64,000 bases of DNA from Pseudoflavitalea rhizosphaerae. Lineage in GTDB: Bacteria; Bacteroidota; Bacteroidia; Chitinophagales; Chitinophagaceae. A model generated the notes under the pieces. The model saw nothing but the letters and a program-made list of their open reading frames with translations, did no database searches and had not been told where the DNA came from. Below, piece after piece: positions 49,390 through 57,198 of this stretch. The position numbers and the translations under genes are program-made. The DNA lies in assembly GCF_003991355.1 (NCBI RefSeq), contig NZ_RCSU01000001.1:248001-312000 (forward strand), given 5' to 3'. Within the stretch, counting starts at the first letter, position 1; the number at the start of each line of letters is the position of its first letter.

Positions 49390-50388
49390 TTAAGTTGATG
49401 GATATTGGCCGGGATGGGAAGGAGTTTGAAAAGCATGAGCAGGCATTGTGTAATGTCCCAGCCTGTGGCCGGGTTTGAGACCAAAAGAGGAGAGCTTATA
49501 ACCGGGGAAGAAACCTTCTTCACAATAGATCACATCGATCCTGAGAAGCTGGTTTTGAAGACAGGATATGAATACGCCGTTCTTTTCATCAACAGATAAT
49601 ATGGTCCCGGGAAGGTTCGATTGTACATTTCCGTTATCGATGGTTCCTGCCGGCGAAACATCTGTCAGTCCAAAGATCCAGTTGTTGAACGAAGTGGCGG
49701 CGCCCTTGTTCCAGGGGTTGCAGGCCAGTACCAGTGAACGAATGGAGGAAGCTGACATTTGCTCCCAGTCTATCACCAGGTCTGCAGGTCCCTGCCGATG
49801 GTACCATCCTGCGTTATGTTCCGGCTGTGGTGTTTGCTTCAGCGTACCGGCAGCCAATCCCTGCAAAAGCGCTTTGCAACAATGTAAACCTGCAAATGCC
49901 AGTTGCGATACCAGCATGCCGAAGGTGAAATCCGGATGTATCAAAACCGGTTGTTGCAGGATAACAGGTCCGGTATCAAATTTTTCATCCATTTGATGGA
50001 CCGTTACGCCACCCTGCCGCACCTGGTCCCGGACCATCCAGAACAATGGAGAAGGGCCCCGGTAAGCAGGTAAAGGAGCATAGTGAAAATTGATAAATCC
50101 TTTCGGAGGGGTATTCAAACAAGCCGGTGGGATCAGCCAGGGAAATGTTTTAACCAGTACTACATCCGGCTGATAAGCATCAAGCCAGAGCCGAAGATCT
50201 TCAGCAAATGATTTTCTGCTGAAATACTGAAATGGCAGACCTGAATATTGACATTGACTTCGAATGAGCAGCGAAGTTTCATGGGCAGCCGCAGGCATTC
50301 CTATTGCCACTGCCAGCCCGGATCCCATGATCCAGTTCACAGCAGGCAGGCAAAGTCGATCGCTACAAAGAATGGCAACACGCATCAT
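49390..50388 (-). CDS. Formyltransferase-family protein (methionyl-tRNA formyltransferase-like)
   Basis: 332 residues. The N-terminal formyltransferase domain has the catalytic triad: Asn and His in INFHYAPLPAYRG and Asp in HQMDEKFDTGPV. A C-terminal domain resembling that of Fmt follows (LVIDWEQMSASSIRSLV). Using 10-formyltetrahydrofolate it would N-formylate an amine. The location inside an operon of surface-type proteins makes housekeeping tRNA formylation unlikely; targets could be an amino sugar, peptide or small amine. Its start overlaps the stop of the binding-fold protein by 4 bases, showing translational coupling. Confidence 0.85.
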   Translation of the reverse strand: MMRVAILCSDRLCLPAVNWIMGSGLAVAIGMPAAAHETSLLIRSQCQYSGLPFQYFSRKSFAEDLRLWLDAYQPDVVLVKTFPWLIPPACLNTPPKGFINFHYAPLPAYRGPSPLFWMVRDQVRQGGVTVHQMDEKFDTGPVILQQPVLIHPDFTFGMLVSQLAFAGLHCCKALLQGLAAGTLKQTPQPEHNAGWYHRQGPADLVIDWEQMSASSIRSLVLACNPWNKGAATSFNNWIFGLTDVSPAGTIDNGNVQSNLPGTILSVDEKNGVFISCLQNQLLRIDVIYCEEGFFPGYKLSSFGLKPGHRLGHYTMPAHAFQTPSHPGQYPST

Positions 50389-51509
50389 ATACAGAAGTAA
50401 TTATTCTTCCATCCGGAAGCCACAAAGTCCTTCTCTGCTATCAGGTAACGGAGATGTGTAGCCGGGTCTGCGGGGATGGTCTCAAGATATTGCCAGGCGC
50501 ATTTACCATTGTCATCTTCCACGATCCTTCCATAATACAAAGGAGCATAGGTATGATGCGTCTGAGGATGAATGGTGACTTCACCGCGTGGGCTTTCAAA
50601 GTTCCATCCTTTCAGGGAACCGCTTCCATTGGATATCAGCTGGCATAGCAGCAGGGCGGCTTCCCAGCCCAGCAGTGAAAAAATATTGGGACCTTTATCC
50701 TGTTCATTCTTCATAACGGCAGCGAATAGCTGCTGTTTATTACTGACGATGGAAGAATGCCAGGGAACCACTGCATGGAAGCTGCCACCAGGGAATTCAC
50801 ATTTCTTCATCAATTCCTCTTCGGCCATAAAAGGAGAACAATAGAACGGTAGTGCTGTGGCGGATGCACCAGCCTCTTTCAATGCACCGAAGAAAAGCAC
50901 TGCCAGGTAAGTGCTGAAACAAGCCGCCACTCCTTCTGCTCCTGAATGCTGCAGGAGATGCAGGTATTTTTCGATAGAGAACTCTGCTGTTTTGTAGCCG
51001 CTAACATAATTGCCGCATACCTTTCCACCTGCATTAATGATACTTTCGTGGCAACCCCAGGGCCCGCGGTAACCGCCATCATAAAATGAAGTGGCGATCA
51101 GCACATTCCTGTTTCCTTCCGCAGCCCTTGCGCCGGCAATGGAACAGGCTTGCACTCCCTGCAGCGATATATGGAAGCATCGATCATGCTGCGGAACGGT
51201 CATCATCTGCATACCTGCATCCAGGAAGATGAAGTACTTTCCCGAAGAAGAAGCGAGTGTATACAATGGTTCGGCATTCAGAAAATGACTATAGCAAATG
51301 ATCACTGATGCATTTTCCTGTAAGATCATCTTTTCGGCGGAGGCATAATTGTGTACCGGGTTCTCGCCAAACCCTATATTATCTGTCACAAAACGGAAGG
51401 AATCACTGGAATGCAGTTTCAGTCCGGCTTTCAAACCAGCGAGTATATCGAACCCCATCGACGGGTATTCAGAAGAGCGGGGTAATAATAATCCGATCGT
51501 TTTATTCAT
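50385..51509 (-). CDS. Periplasmic-binding-fold (type 1, amino-acid ABC receptor-like) protein without signal peptide
   Basis: 374 residues with the two-lobe type 1 periplasmic-binding fold (IGLLLPRSSEYPSMG opening strand; ICYSHFL; ATSFYDGGYRGPWG). Proteins of this Peripla_BP_6/LivJ type are normally exported, but here residue 2 already starts the first beta strand and no signal peptide is present, so it is probably cytoplasmic, like the amide sensor AmiC. No ABC permease or ATPase genes are nearby. It may sense the small molecule that the operon handles. Starts 3 bases after the collar protein stop and overlaps the formyltransferase by 4 bases. Confidence 0.8.
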   Translation of the reverse strand: MNKTIGLLLPRSSEYPSMGFDILAGLKAGLKLHSSDSFRFVTDNIGFGENPVHNYASAEKMILQENASVIICYSHFLNAEPLYTLASSSGKYFIFLDAGMQMMTVPQHDRCFHISLQGVQACSIAGARAAEGNRNVLIATSFYDGGYRGPWGCHESIINAGGKVCGNYVSGYKTAEFSIEKYLHLLQHSGAEGVAACFSTYLAVLFFGALKEAGASATALPFYCSPFMAEEELMKKCEFPGGSFHAVVPWHSSIVSNKQQLFAAVMKNEQDKGPNIFSLLGWEAALLLCQLISNGSGSLKGWNFESPRGEVTIHPQTHHTYAPLYYGRIVEDDNGKCAWQYLETIPADPATHLRYLIAEKDFVASGWKNNYFCI

Positions 51510-51512
51510 AAA

Positions 51513-52058
51513 CTAAGGTCTTTGAGGAAAAACACCCTGCAGGCAAATGATATAATTAAGCGCCAGGTAGGGGTTCCGGTTACTGAATGGCTGTCCGTTC
51601 CCGTTTGGTCCTGTTACTACCGATGCGTCGAATGACTTCATTTTTGCATTGGCCACACCACTGAAAGCATTGGCGCCACTGCTCAGCGGAGCATAGGTTG
51701 TATTGGCGGGCCCGCCTGTATTACCATTGACGGAAGAACATTTGGGGGTAAAAGCCAGTTGTATGCCATGAGTATGAAGAGGGATTTCCGAAGTCAGCAA
51801 AGTAGTGTTTTCGCTTCCTCCGGCCTGTCCCAGATCATAAGGGGACAATCCCGGCCCCTGGCCAGCTCCCACTACGGCCCTTCCCCGGAGGTCCGGTAAT
51901 CCGAAAGTAGTTTGACCATTGCCCCCATAGTTTGTGCCCAGCAGGGAAAACAATGCCGTGTTACTTGAAATGGCCAGAATCTGACCTTCGCAGGTTGCCC
52001 AGTTTCGTGGAGCAAAATTGCCCGCAAATAATGTCACGTAAGCTAATACTCCTTCCAT
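51513..52058 (-). CDS. Phage-tail-collar/microcystin-dependent-protein-like protein (third of three)
   Basis: 181 residues. N-terminal collar domain: LFAGNFAPRNWATCEGQ, then TALFSLLGTNYGG and TTFGLPDLRGRAVVG, followed by the GG-SENTTL...PLHTH element and a C-terminal strand NPYLALNYIICLQGVFP. All of these are shared with the two upstream paralogs; the variable part is about 100-150. This is the fold of short tail-fibre tips; stand-alone bacterial versions (Mdp proteins) have unknown functions. No signal peptide is visible. The gene is 33 bases after the middle copy and 3 bases before the binding-fold gene. Confidence 0.9.
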   Translation of the reverse strand: MEGVLAYVTLFAGNFAPRNWATCEGQILAISSNTALFSLLGTNYGGNGQTTFGLPDLRGRAVVGAGQGPGLSPYDLGQAGGSENTTLLTSEIPLHTHGIQLAFTPKCSSVNGNTGGPANTTYAPLSSGANAFSGVANAKMKSFDASVVTGPNGNGQPFSNRNPYLALNYIICLQGVFPQRP

Positions 52059-52091
52059 ATCGGTTATTTGTAGTAGTTAGTAATTATTTTT

Positions 52092-52640
52092 TCAGCCCTG
52101 CGATGGGAAAATCCCCTGCACTGCAATGATATAATTCATGGTCAGATAGGGCGATAAAATGGAGAACGGCTGGCTGCCACCCGCAACGCCGGTTGCACCT
52201 GAGCCCTGGCCTGGCGCCAATCCGAATCCATCGCCTGATGGATTGTAAACATTCACAGGTGATACTGCAGGTACATTGCCGGCAGGACTGCTCTGGCTAC
52301 CAGCAGCGCCACTGGCGGGAATATTACCCGAAACGGATATGACCGGGTGAGCATGTGCAGGCATCGTGTTCACCGTGAGCGTAACGTTTTCCGTACCGGC
52401 CATCTCTCCAATAATATAAGTGGCGCCGTTCATTGTTCCGGCATGAATGGCCACGCGGGATTGCAAATTGGGTAAGGCGAAAGTTGTTATACCATCACCT
52501 CCATAAGTAGTGCCGATAAGTGCGAACAATGCATCATACTCTGATATAGCCAAAATAGCGCCATTGCAGCGCATCCAGCCAACGGGTGCAAAGTTCCCCG
52601 CGAATATGGTGATGTTGGAGAGATAGGGTTCTATGAACAT
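52092..52640 (-). CDS. Phage-tail-collar/microcystin-dependent-protein-like protein (middle copy)
   Basis: 182 residues from the ATG at 52640, chosen so that the domain start aligns with its paralogs (an ATG at 52685 would overlap the preceding gene). Collar signature: ITIFAGNFAPVGWMRCNG, then TTYGGDGITTFALPNLQSR, PAHAHP, and C-terminal SPYLTMNYIIAVQGIFP. A Gly/Ser/Pro-rich variable loop occupies about 105-155. Lies 11 bases after the first copy. Confidence 0.9.
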   Translation of the reverse strand: MFIEPYLSNITIFAGNFAPVGWMRCNGAILAISEYDALFALIGTTYGGDGITTFALPNLQSRVAIHAGTMNGATYIIGEMAGTENVTLTVNTMPAHAHPVISVSGNIPASGAAGSQSSPAGNVPAVSPVNVYNPSGDGFGLAPGQGSGATGVAGGSQPFSILSPYLTMNYIIAVQGIFPSQG

Positions 52641-52651
52641 AAGAATTGGTT

Positions 52652-53197
52652 TTAGTTTCTTGATGGAAATTGGCCTGCCAGGCAAATAATGAAATTCACT
52701 ACGAGGTAAGGCGGCATTAAAGGAATCGGTTGGTTATTACCTGAAGGTCCGATAAGTGCAGTATAAACCGGTGCTTGCATGCTCACTCCATCGGTGGGTG
52801 AAGAATTGTATGAGTTGCTGAGACCGGCAATATAGAAACCATCGGGGAACTGTTCTGATGCCGCATTGGAATCACAATCAATCCCAACAGGCACTGTTCC
52901 CACGCCATGTTCATGCGAGGGCAGATTATTTAAAGTAAGCGTGGTGGTGGCGCTTCCTGCAGCCTGCCCCAATATATAATTCAACATACCTGGTGCATTA
53001 CCCGTACCAACAGGCGCCCTGCCCTGTAAATTGGGCAGGGCAAAAGTTGTTACCCCATTGCCCCCATAGGTAGTGCCCAATAATGAAAACAGCGCCTGGT
53101 TTGTACTGATAGCCAGGATCTGACCGTTACAAAAGGCCCAGTTCTTAGGCGCAAAATTTGAAGCAAACATCGTTACAACAGCCAATGTTCCCTGCAT
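52652..53197 (-). CDS. Phage-tail-collar/microcystin-dependent-protein-like protein (first copy)
   Basis: 181 residues from the ATG at 53197, where the paralogs align; an upstream ATG at 53356 would add 53 unrelated residues. Contains VTMFASNFAPKNWAFCNGQ, TTYGGNGVTTFALPNLQGR, LPSHEHG and the C-terminal PPYLVVNFIICLAGQFP. It opens the six-gene operon; the 233-base gap to the divergent DUF2130 gene must carry the promoter. Confidence 0.9.
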   Translation of the reverse strand: MQGTLAVVTMFASNFAPKNWAFCNGQILAISTNQALFSLLGTTYGGNGVTTFALPNLQGRAPVGTGNAPGMLNYILGQAAGSATTTLTLNNLPSHEHGVGTVPVGIDCDSNAASEQFPDGFYIAGLSNSYNSSPTDGVSMQAPVYTALIGPSGNNQPIPLMPPYLVVNFIICLAGQFPSRN

Positions 53198-53430
53198 ACA
53201 ACAAAGTTGAGTTGGTTGAATAAAAGGTAAACACAGATCAGTTAAGACCAGTGATCGGTTTAACGTATTGTCAGAGCTTTCAGACGGGGAAAAGTGTAGA
53301 GTTGGGGAGGACGGGGAAATTGAATAATGAAATAAAATTAAGCAATTTATTTCCAAGTTTGTTCAGGTGTTTTCCCCATTTCTTATTTAACCGCAGCTTC
53401 TTTGTAAACTTGCAAAAAATTACAGACTGG

Positions 53431-54738
53431 ATGGCTGCAGATATCAAGTGCCCTGATTGCGGACACGAGTTCGCTATTTCCGATGCCCTTTCTGAAGATG
53501 TGAAGAAGGAGTTGAGAGATAAGATGAAGGATTTTGTGAAGAAGAAAGAAGAGGAATTCGCGAAAAAAGAAGACGAGTTCCAGCAAAAAGAGAAAGACTG
53601 GCAAAAGGAATTCCAGCAAAAGGAAAACGAATGGAAAAGAGAAGCTGACCTGCAAAAGCAAGCAGCAGCAAGGCATTTTGAAGAGGAAAAACTGAAGCTG
53701 CAGCAATCACTGGAACAAGACCTGCGTAAGAACATCAGTGCAGACTACGCACACAAGATACAGCTGCTGGAAAACAACAATAAAGACACGGAAGAAAAGC
53801 TCCGCGCCGCCCGCGATCGTGAGATCAATTTTCTGAAACAGGTAGAGGAACTGAAAGACAAGGAAGCAGAACTGGAGCTCACACTCCAGCGCAAATTGCT
53901 GGAAGAAAAAAACAAGCTATCGGAAGAGCTGCGCAAACAGGAGGAACAAAGATTTTCTACCCGCGAAGCAGATTACCAGTTCCGTCTGAAAGAGATGGAA
54001 AAAAAACTGGAAGACCAAACCAAACTGGCCGACGAAATGAAACGCAAGGCGGAACAGGGCTCCATGCAATTACAGGGCGAGATCCAGGAACTGGCGCTGG
54101 AAGAATTGCTGCGTCTCGCCTTCCCCTTCGATATGGTGCAGGAAGTAGGCAAAGGCATTCGCGGAGCGGATTGTATCCAGACTGTCCGCAACAATATCGG
54201 ACAGGAATGCGGAAAGATCATTTACGAAAGCAAGCGCACAAAACATTTTGAAAAGGGCTGGATCGAAAAGCTCAAGGCCGATATGCGCGCCACACAGGCA
54301 GATGTTGCCGTACTGGTAACTCAGGCAAAACCAGAACAGATGGAGGTTTTCGGATTGCTGGACGGTGTGTGGATCTGCTCCTACGCGGAAGTGGCCGCGC
54401 TCACACAGGTGCTTCGCGAGGGCATCCTGAAAATGTATACAGCCGTGAGAAGTCAGCAGAACCGGGGCGACAAAATGCACCTGCTCTACGATTATCTCAC
54501 CAGTAATGAGTTCGGCGAACAATGGAAAGCTATCCGGGAAGGCTTCTTCTCCATCCGCCTCAGCATTCAGAAAGAAAGGGACGCTATGGAAAAACTATGG
54601 AAGGCCCGCGAAAAGCAGCTCGATAAAGTATTGCTCAATGTAGCGCATATCAAGGGCTCCATTGAAGGTATCGCCGGAAGCGAAGACATTCAACTGAACC
54701 TGATTGACGATACACCGGAAGAAACGGAGGAAGTATAA
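53431..54738 (+). CDS. DUF2130 coiled-coil protein with zinc-ribbon-like N-terminus
   Basis: 435 residues from the ATG at 53431, chosen because it begins at the CPDCGHEF zinc-ribbon-like motif; the longer start at 53251 would add 60 residues without homology character. Residues about 25-255 are a long Lys/Glu-rich coiled coil, then a conserved globular DUF2130 domain (about 260-420) containing LALEELLRLAFPFD and GKIIYESKRTKHFEKGW, the latter reminiscent of nuclease folds (E-S-K core). Cytoplasmic; function not established. Confidence 0.85.
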   Translation: MAADIKCPDCGHEFAISDALSEDVKKELRDKMKDFVKKKEEEFAKKEDEFQQKEKDWQKEFQQKENEWKREADLQKQAAARHFEEEKLKLQQSLEQDLRKNISADYAHKIQLLENNNKDTEEKLRAARDREINFLKQVEELKDKEAELELTLQRKLLEEKNKLSEELRKQEEQRFSTREADYQFRLKEMEKKLEDQTKLADEMKRKAEQGSMQLQGEIQELALEELLRLAFPFDMVQEVGKGIRGADCIQTVRNNIGQECGKIIYESKRTKHFEKGWIEKLKADMRATQADVAVLVTQAKPEQMEVFGLLDGVWICSYAEVAALTQVLREGILKMYTAVRSQQNRGDKMHLLYDYLTSNEFGEQWKAIREGFFSIRLSIQKERDAMEKLWKAREKQLDKVLLNVAHIKGSIEGIAGSEDIQLNLIDDTPEETEEV

Positions 54739-54743
54739 ATCCT

Positions 54744-55400
54744 TTACACTTTGATTGTTTCATCGGTGGTAACATAGGCCATTACCAGGGGATCGAAGAT
54801 GCGTGCGCGGATGGTGAGCGGCATCACGCCATCCTTCCGGAACTCGAATGGGAACTGGATCCAGTCGTTCGAACCGAAAACCACGGGGCCGCATAGCCGC
54901 ATATCCTCCCGGAAACTCAACTGCCCGTTGCCATACCATTTATAAACCGCCTCCTTGGCGCTCCAGAGGATGGTCATGAGTTCCAGGTGCACCTTGCTCA
55001 TATACTCCCATTCATGCAGGTACTCCTGTTCGGATTCATGAAGGAATTTATGGGCGATGGTATACATGCGGGGCGTTACCAGTTCGATATCCACGCCTAC
55101 CCTTTCCCCGCTGCTCACGATGGCCGCAGCATAATTTCCGCAGTGTGAAATGGAAAAATGGTATTGCTCATTTTCCAGGAAAGGCTTGCGGGTATCGGCA
55201 ATAAGGACCTCGGAGAGCGGAAAATCCTCTACCAGCTCGGGCAACAGGTAACGGCCTGCCAGGTGCTGAAGACGCTTATAAGGGTGCGACACATTAGCTT
55301 TGAGCGGCACTTTTTGGAGGAAAAAACTTTCATCCTCTTCAATGCGCCAAATTGCTACTTTTGTGCCCCCGTTGATATTATGTTGATAAAACAAAGCCAC
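54744..55400 (-). CDS. 4'-phosphopantetheinyl transferase (Sfp-like)
   Basis: 218 residues starting at a GTG codon at 55400. The Mg2+/CoA motifs VGVDIE (Asp about 104, Glu about 106) and WSAKEAVYKWYG (Glu about 150, Lys about 154) are intact, with FSISHCG earlier. It transfers the phosphopantetheine arm of CoA to acyl or peptidyl carrier proteins. No carrier protein gene is nearby. Convergent with DUF2130 (5-base gap) and divergent from dcd. Confidence 0.92.
   Translation of the reverse strand: MALFYQHNINGGTKVAIWRIEEDESFFLQKVPLKANVSHPYKRLQHLAGRYLLPELVEDFPLSEVLIADTRKPFLENEQYHFSISHCGNYAAAIVSSGERVGVDIELVTPRMYTIAHKFLHESEQEYLHEWEYMSKVHLELMTILWSAKEAVYKWYGNGQLSFREDMRLCGPVVFGSNDWIQFPFEFRKDGVMPLTIRARIFDPLVMAYVTTDETIKV
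55356..55363 (+). promoter_or_regulatory. Bacteroidota-type -7 box before dcd
   Basis: TACTTTTG matches the TAnnTTTG consensus of the primary sigma factor. It lies about 105 bases upstream of dcd and inside the divergent transferase gene's 5' end. No convincing -33 TTG element is seen, so support is moderate. Confidence 0.4.
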
Positions 55401-55468
55401 GGTAAGAATTAAGCATTTAGATTGCAGATATAAGAATTATTTGCTGATTCATCAAAACAAATACCAAT

Positions 55469-56005
55469 ATGATCCTGTCGGATTCTAGAATACTGGAAGA
55501 AATAGAAAAAGGGACAATCAAGATCGAACCCTATGACCGGCAATGCCTGGGCAGCAACTCTTATGATGTGCATCTCGGCAAACATCTTGCCACCTACCGG
55601 GAACATATCCTGGACGCCAAAAAGCACAATGAGATCGAGGTATTTGAGATCCCTGATGACGGCTTCGTACTCTATCCGCATATCTTCTACCTGGGAGTAA
55701 CCGAAGAATATACTGAAACACATGCCCATGTGCCCTTCCTCGAAGGAAAATCCTCTACAGGACGACTGGGTATCGATATTCACGCCACAGCCGGAAAAGG
55801 CGATGTAGGCTTCTGCGGCCACTGGACCCTGGAGATCTCCGTTAAGCAACCTGTAAAAGTGTACAAAGGAATGCCCGTTGGGCAACTGATCTATTTCCCT
55901 GTTGAAGGCGAGATCGAGATCAAATACAACCAGAAAAAGAATGCCAAGTACAGCGGCCAGCCGGACAGGCCCGTGGAAAGCATGATGTGGAAGAACAAAT
56001 TCTAG
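55469..56005 (+). CDS. dcd: dCTP deaminase
   Basis: 178 residues, the usual length of the family. Converts dCTP to dUTP plus ammonia as the first step of dTTP synthesis. The motifs LGSNSYDVHLG, GKSSTGRLGIDIHATAG (with the catalytic Ser/Arg/Glu region) and HWTLEISV are intact, and PVGQLIYF follows. Forms a trimeric dUTPase-like barrel in the cytoplasm. The stop overlaps the convergent DUF3810 gene by 4 bases. Confidence 0.96.
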   Translation: MILSDSRILEEIEKGTIKIEPYDRQCLGSNSYDVHLGKHLATYREHILDAKKHNEIEVFEIPDDGFVLYPHIFYLGVTEEYTETHAHVPFLEGKSSTGRLGIDIHATAGKGDVGFCGHWTLEISVKQPVKVYKGMPVGQLIYFPVEGEIEIKYNQKKNAKYSGQPDRPVESMMWKNKF

Positions 56006-57081
56006 ATCGCTTCCTTTCCATATTTCTTGTAATACGCCACCAGCCACGCTATCACTTCATTATAGGCCAGTTTGCCTGAAGGCTGCTCATTTGCCTTCAG
56101 GTACTGGCCATACAAATCATCTATCACCCGCTCTACCGGGTTACGGTGTTTCCTGTTGAACTCCTTCAACTCCCTATAATCATTTTTAACGGTAACGGGC
56201 AAGCGCTCACTGAAGCGGCGGGCCATGGCGCTGTCTATATTATACAGGTAATACCAGCTATAAGTATACAGATCGAAATACACGGAATAACGGAAAGCCG
56301 CATCCGAAGAACTTTTTGCAGCGAGATAACCCGCAAAATTCGCTTCATTCTCTTTCGCATAACCAAGCTGGTGACCAATTTCATGGCAGGTAGTGAAGGG
56401 CTGAATGAACAGCGGAACAGTGGTATTCACCTGCGCTTCGCCGGAGAAAGGATTGTAATAACCCGTGAACCCAAGATAGTTCCCCAGGTAACTGTACAAT
56501 GAAGGTTTCACTGATCTTATGGAATAATCGAAAACAGGACTATGCATTGCCAGCGAATCATAAGCAGTGACTGCATTGCGGAACAGCTTCTTCTTTTTTC
56601 GTATATCCGGCCGGGTGAGTAAAGCAGCGCTGTCGAGAACTTCCAGTCTTTCCGTAATGGTCTCCATCACCTCCACCAGTTCTTCCTGCGTATAGGTACT
56701 AACCCTGAGGCCCAGTTGGGAAGCGATGCCATTCCGGTTGTAATTCAGCGCCCAGAGGCCATTGAAGAAAACATATACCAGCACCACCACCCAAATGAAC
56801 TGTTTCAGTCCGGCCAGCCAGTAAGCCCTGTTGGCCTCCCTCTTTCTTATCTTTTTTACCAATACTATGATCTTCCTCAGCAAAAGCAGGATCAGCACTG
56901 CATAGAAAATATCCCCCACGCTGAAAGGGACCCAGCCGAAAAGGGCGCGTTGCATTTTTCCGATGAACGGGTAAATACCATTCGAATAATACCGTTCAAC
57001 CGCATCCGGGAACAGGGAAAAAACCTTGATTACAATTGCCAGTCCTGTAAAAACGAAAAGCCACTTGTTTCTGGTGAACAT
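56002..57081 (-). CDS. DUF3810 membrane protein with HExxH metalloprotease-like motif
   Basis: 359 residues. Three N-terminal hydrophobic helices (about 7-22, 50-68, 90-110) anchor it in the inner membrane, followed by a large extracytoplasmic domain. The zinc-protease motif TTCHEIGHQLGYAKENEAN (HEIGH about 232-236, with a Glu further on as possible third ligand) suggests a metallopeptidase. Substrate unknown. Matches the DUF3810 family of Bacteroidota. Confidence 0.88.
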   Translation of the reverse strand: MFTRNKWLFVFTGLAIVIKVFSLFPDAVERYYSNGIYPFIGKMQRALFGWVPFSVGDIFYAVLILLLLRKIIVLVKKIRKREANRAYWLAGLKQFIWVVVLVYVFFNGLWALNYNRNGIASQLGLRVSTYTQEELVEVMETITERLEVLDSAALLTRPDIRKKKKLFRNAVTAYDSLAMHSPVFDYSIRSVKPSLYSYLGNYLGFTGYYNPFSGEAQVNTTVPLFIQPFTTCHEIGHQLGYAKENEANFAGYLAAKSSSDAAFRYSVYFDLYTYSWYYLYNIDSAMARRFSERLPVTVKNDYRELKEFNRKHRNPVERVIDDLYGQYLKANEQPSGKLAYNEVIAWLVAYYKKYGKEAI

Positions 57082-57198
57082 ATGGCTAAAATAATAACAA
57101 TTCCAACATAAAATGTACCGGAAATCGGTATTCCGGCTCTCGTCAATATGCCTTATTTTGCATTCATATTATTCCCCTTCTTAATAACGATTGTGATT

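Noticed and set aside
53241-53264. GTTAA-N14-TTAAC inverted repeat before the collar operon
   Set aside because: Only five bases per arm, expected by chance.
46646-53356. Collar genes as part of a prophage
   Set aside because: No integrase, terminase, portal, capsid, tape-measure or lysis gene is near; the linked genes are a binding-fold protein, formyltransferase and T9SS protein.
53280-53735. Ser/Phe/Cys-rich antisense frame over the DUF2130 coiled coil
   Set aside because: Mirror image of a Lys/Glu-rich coiled-coil coding sequence.
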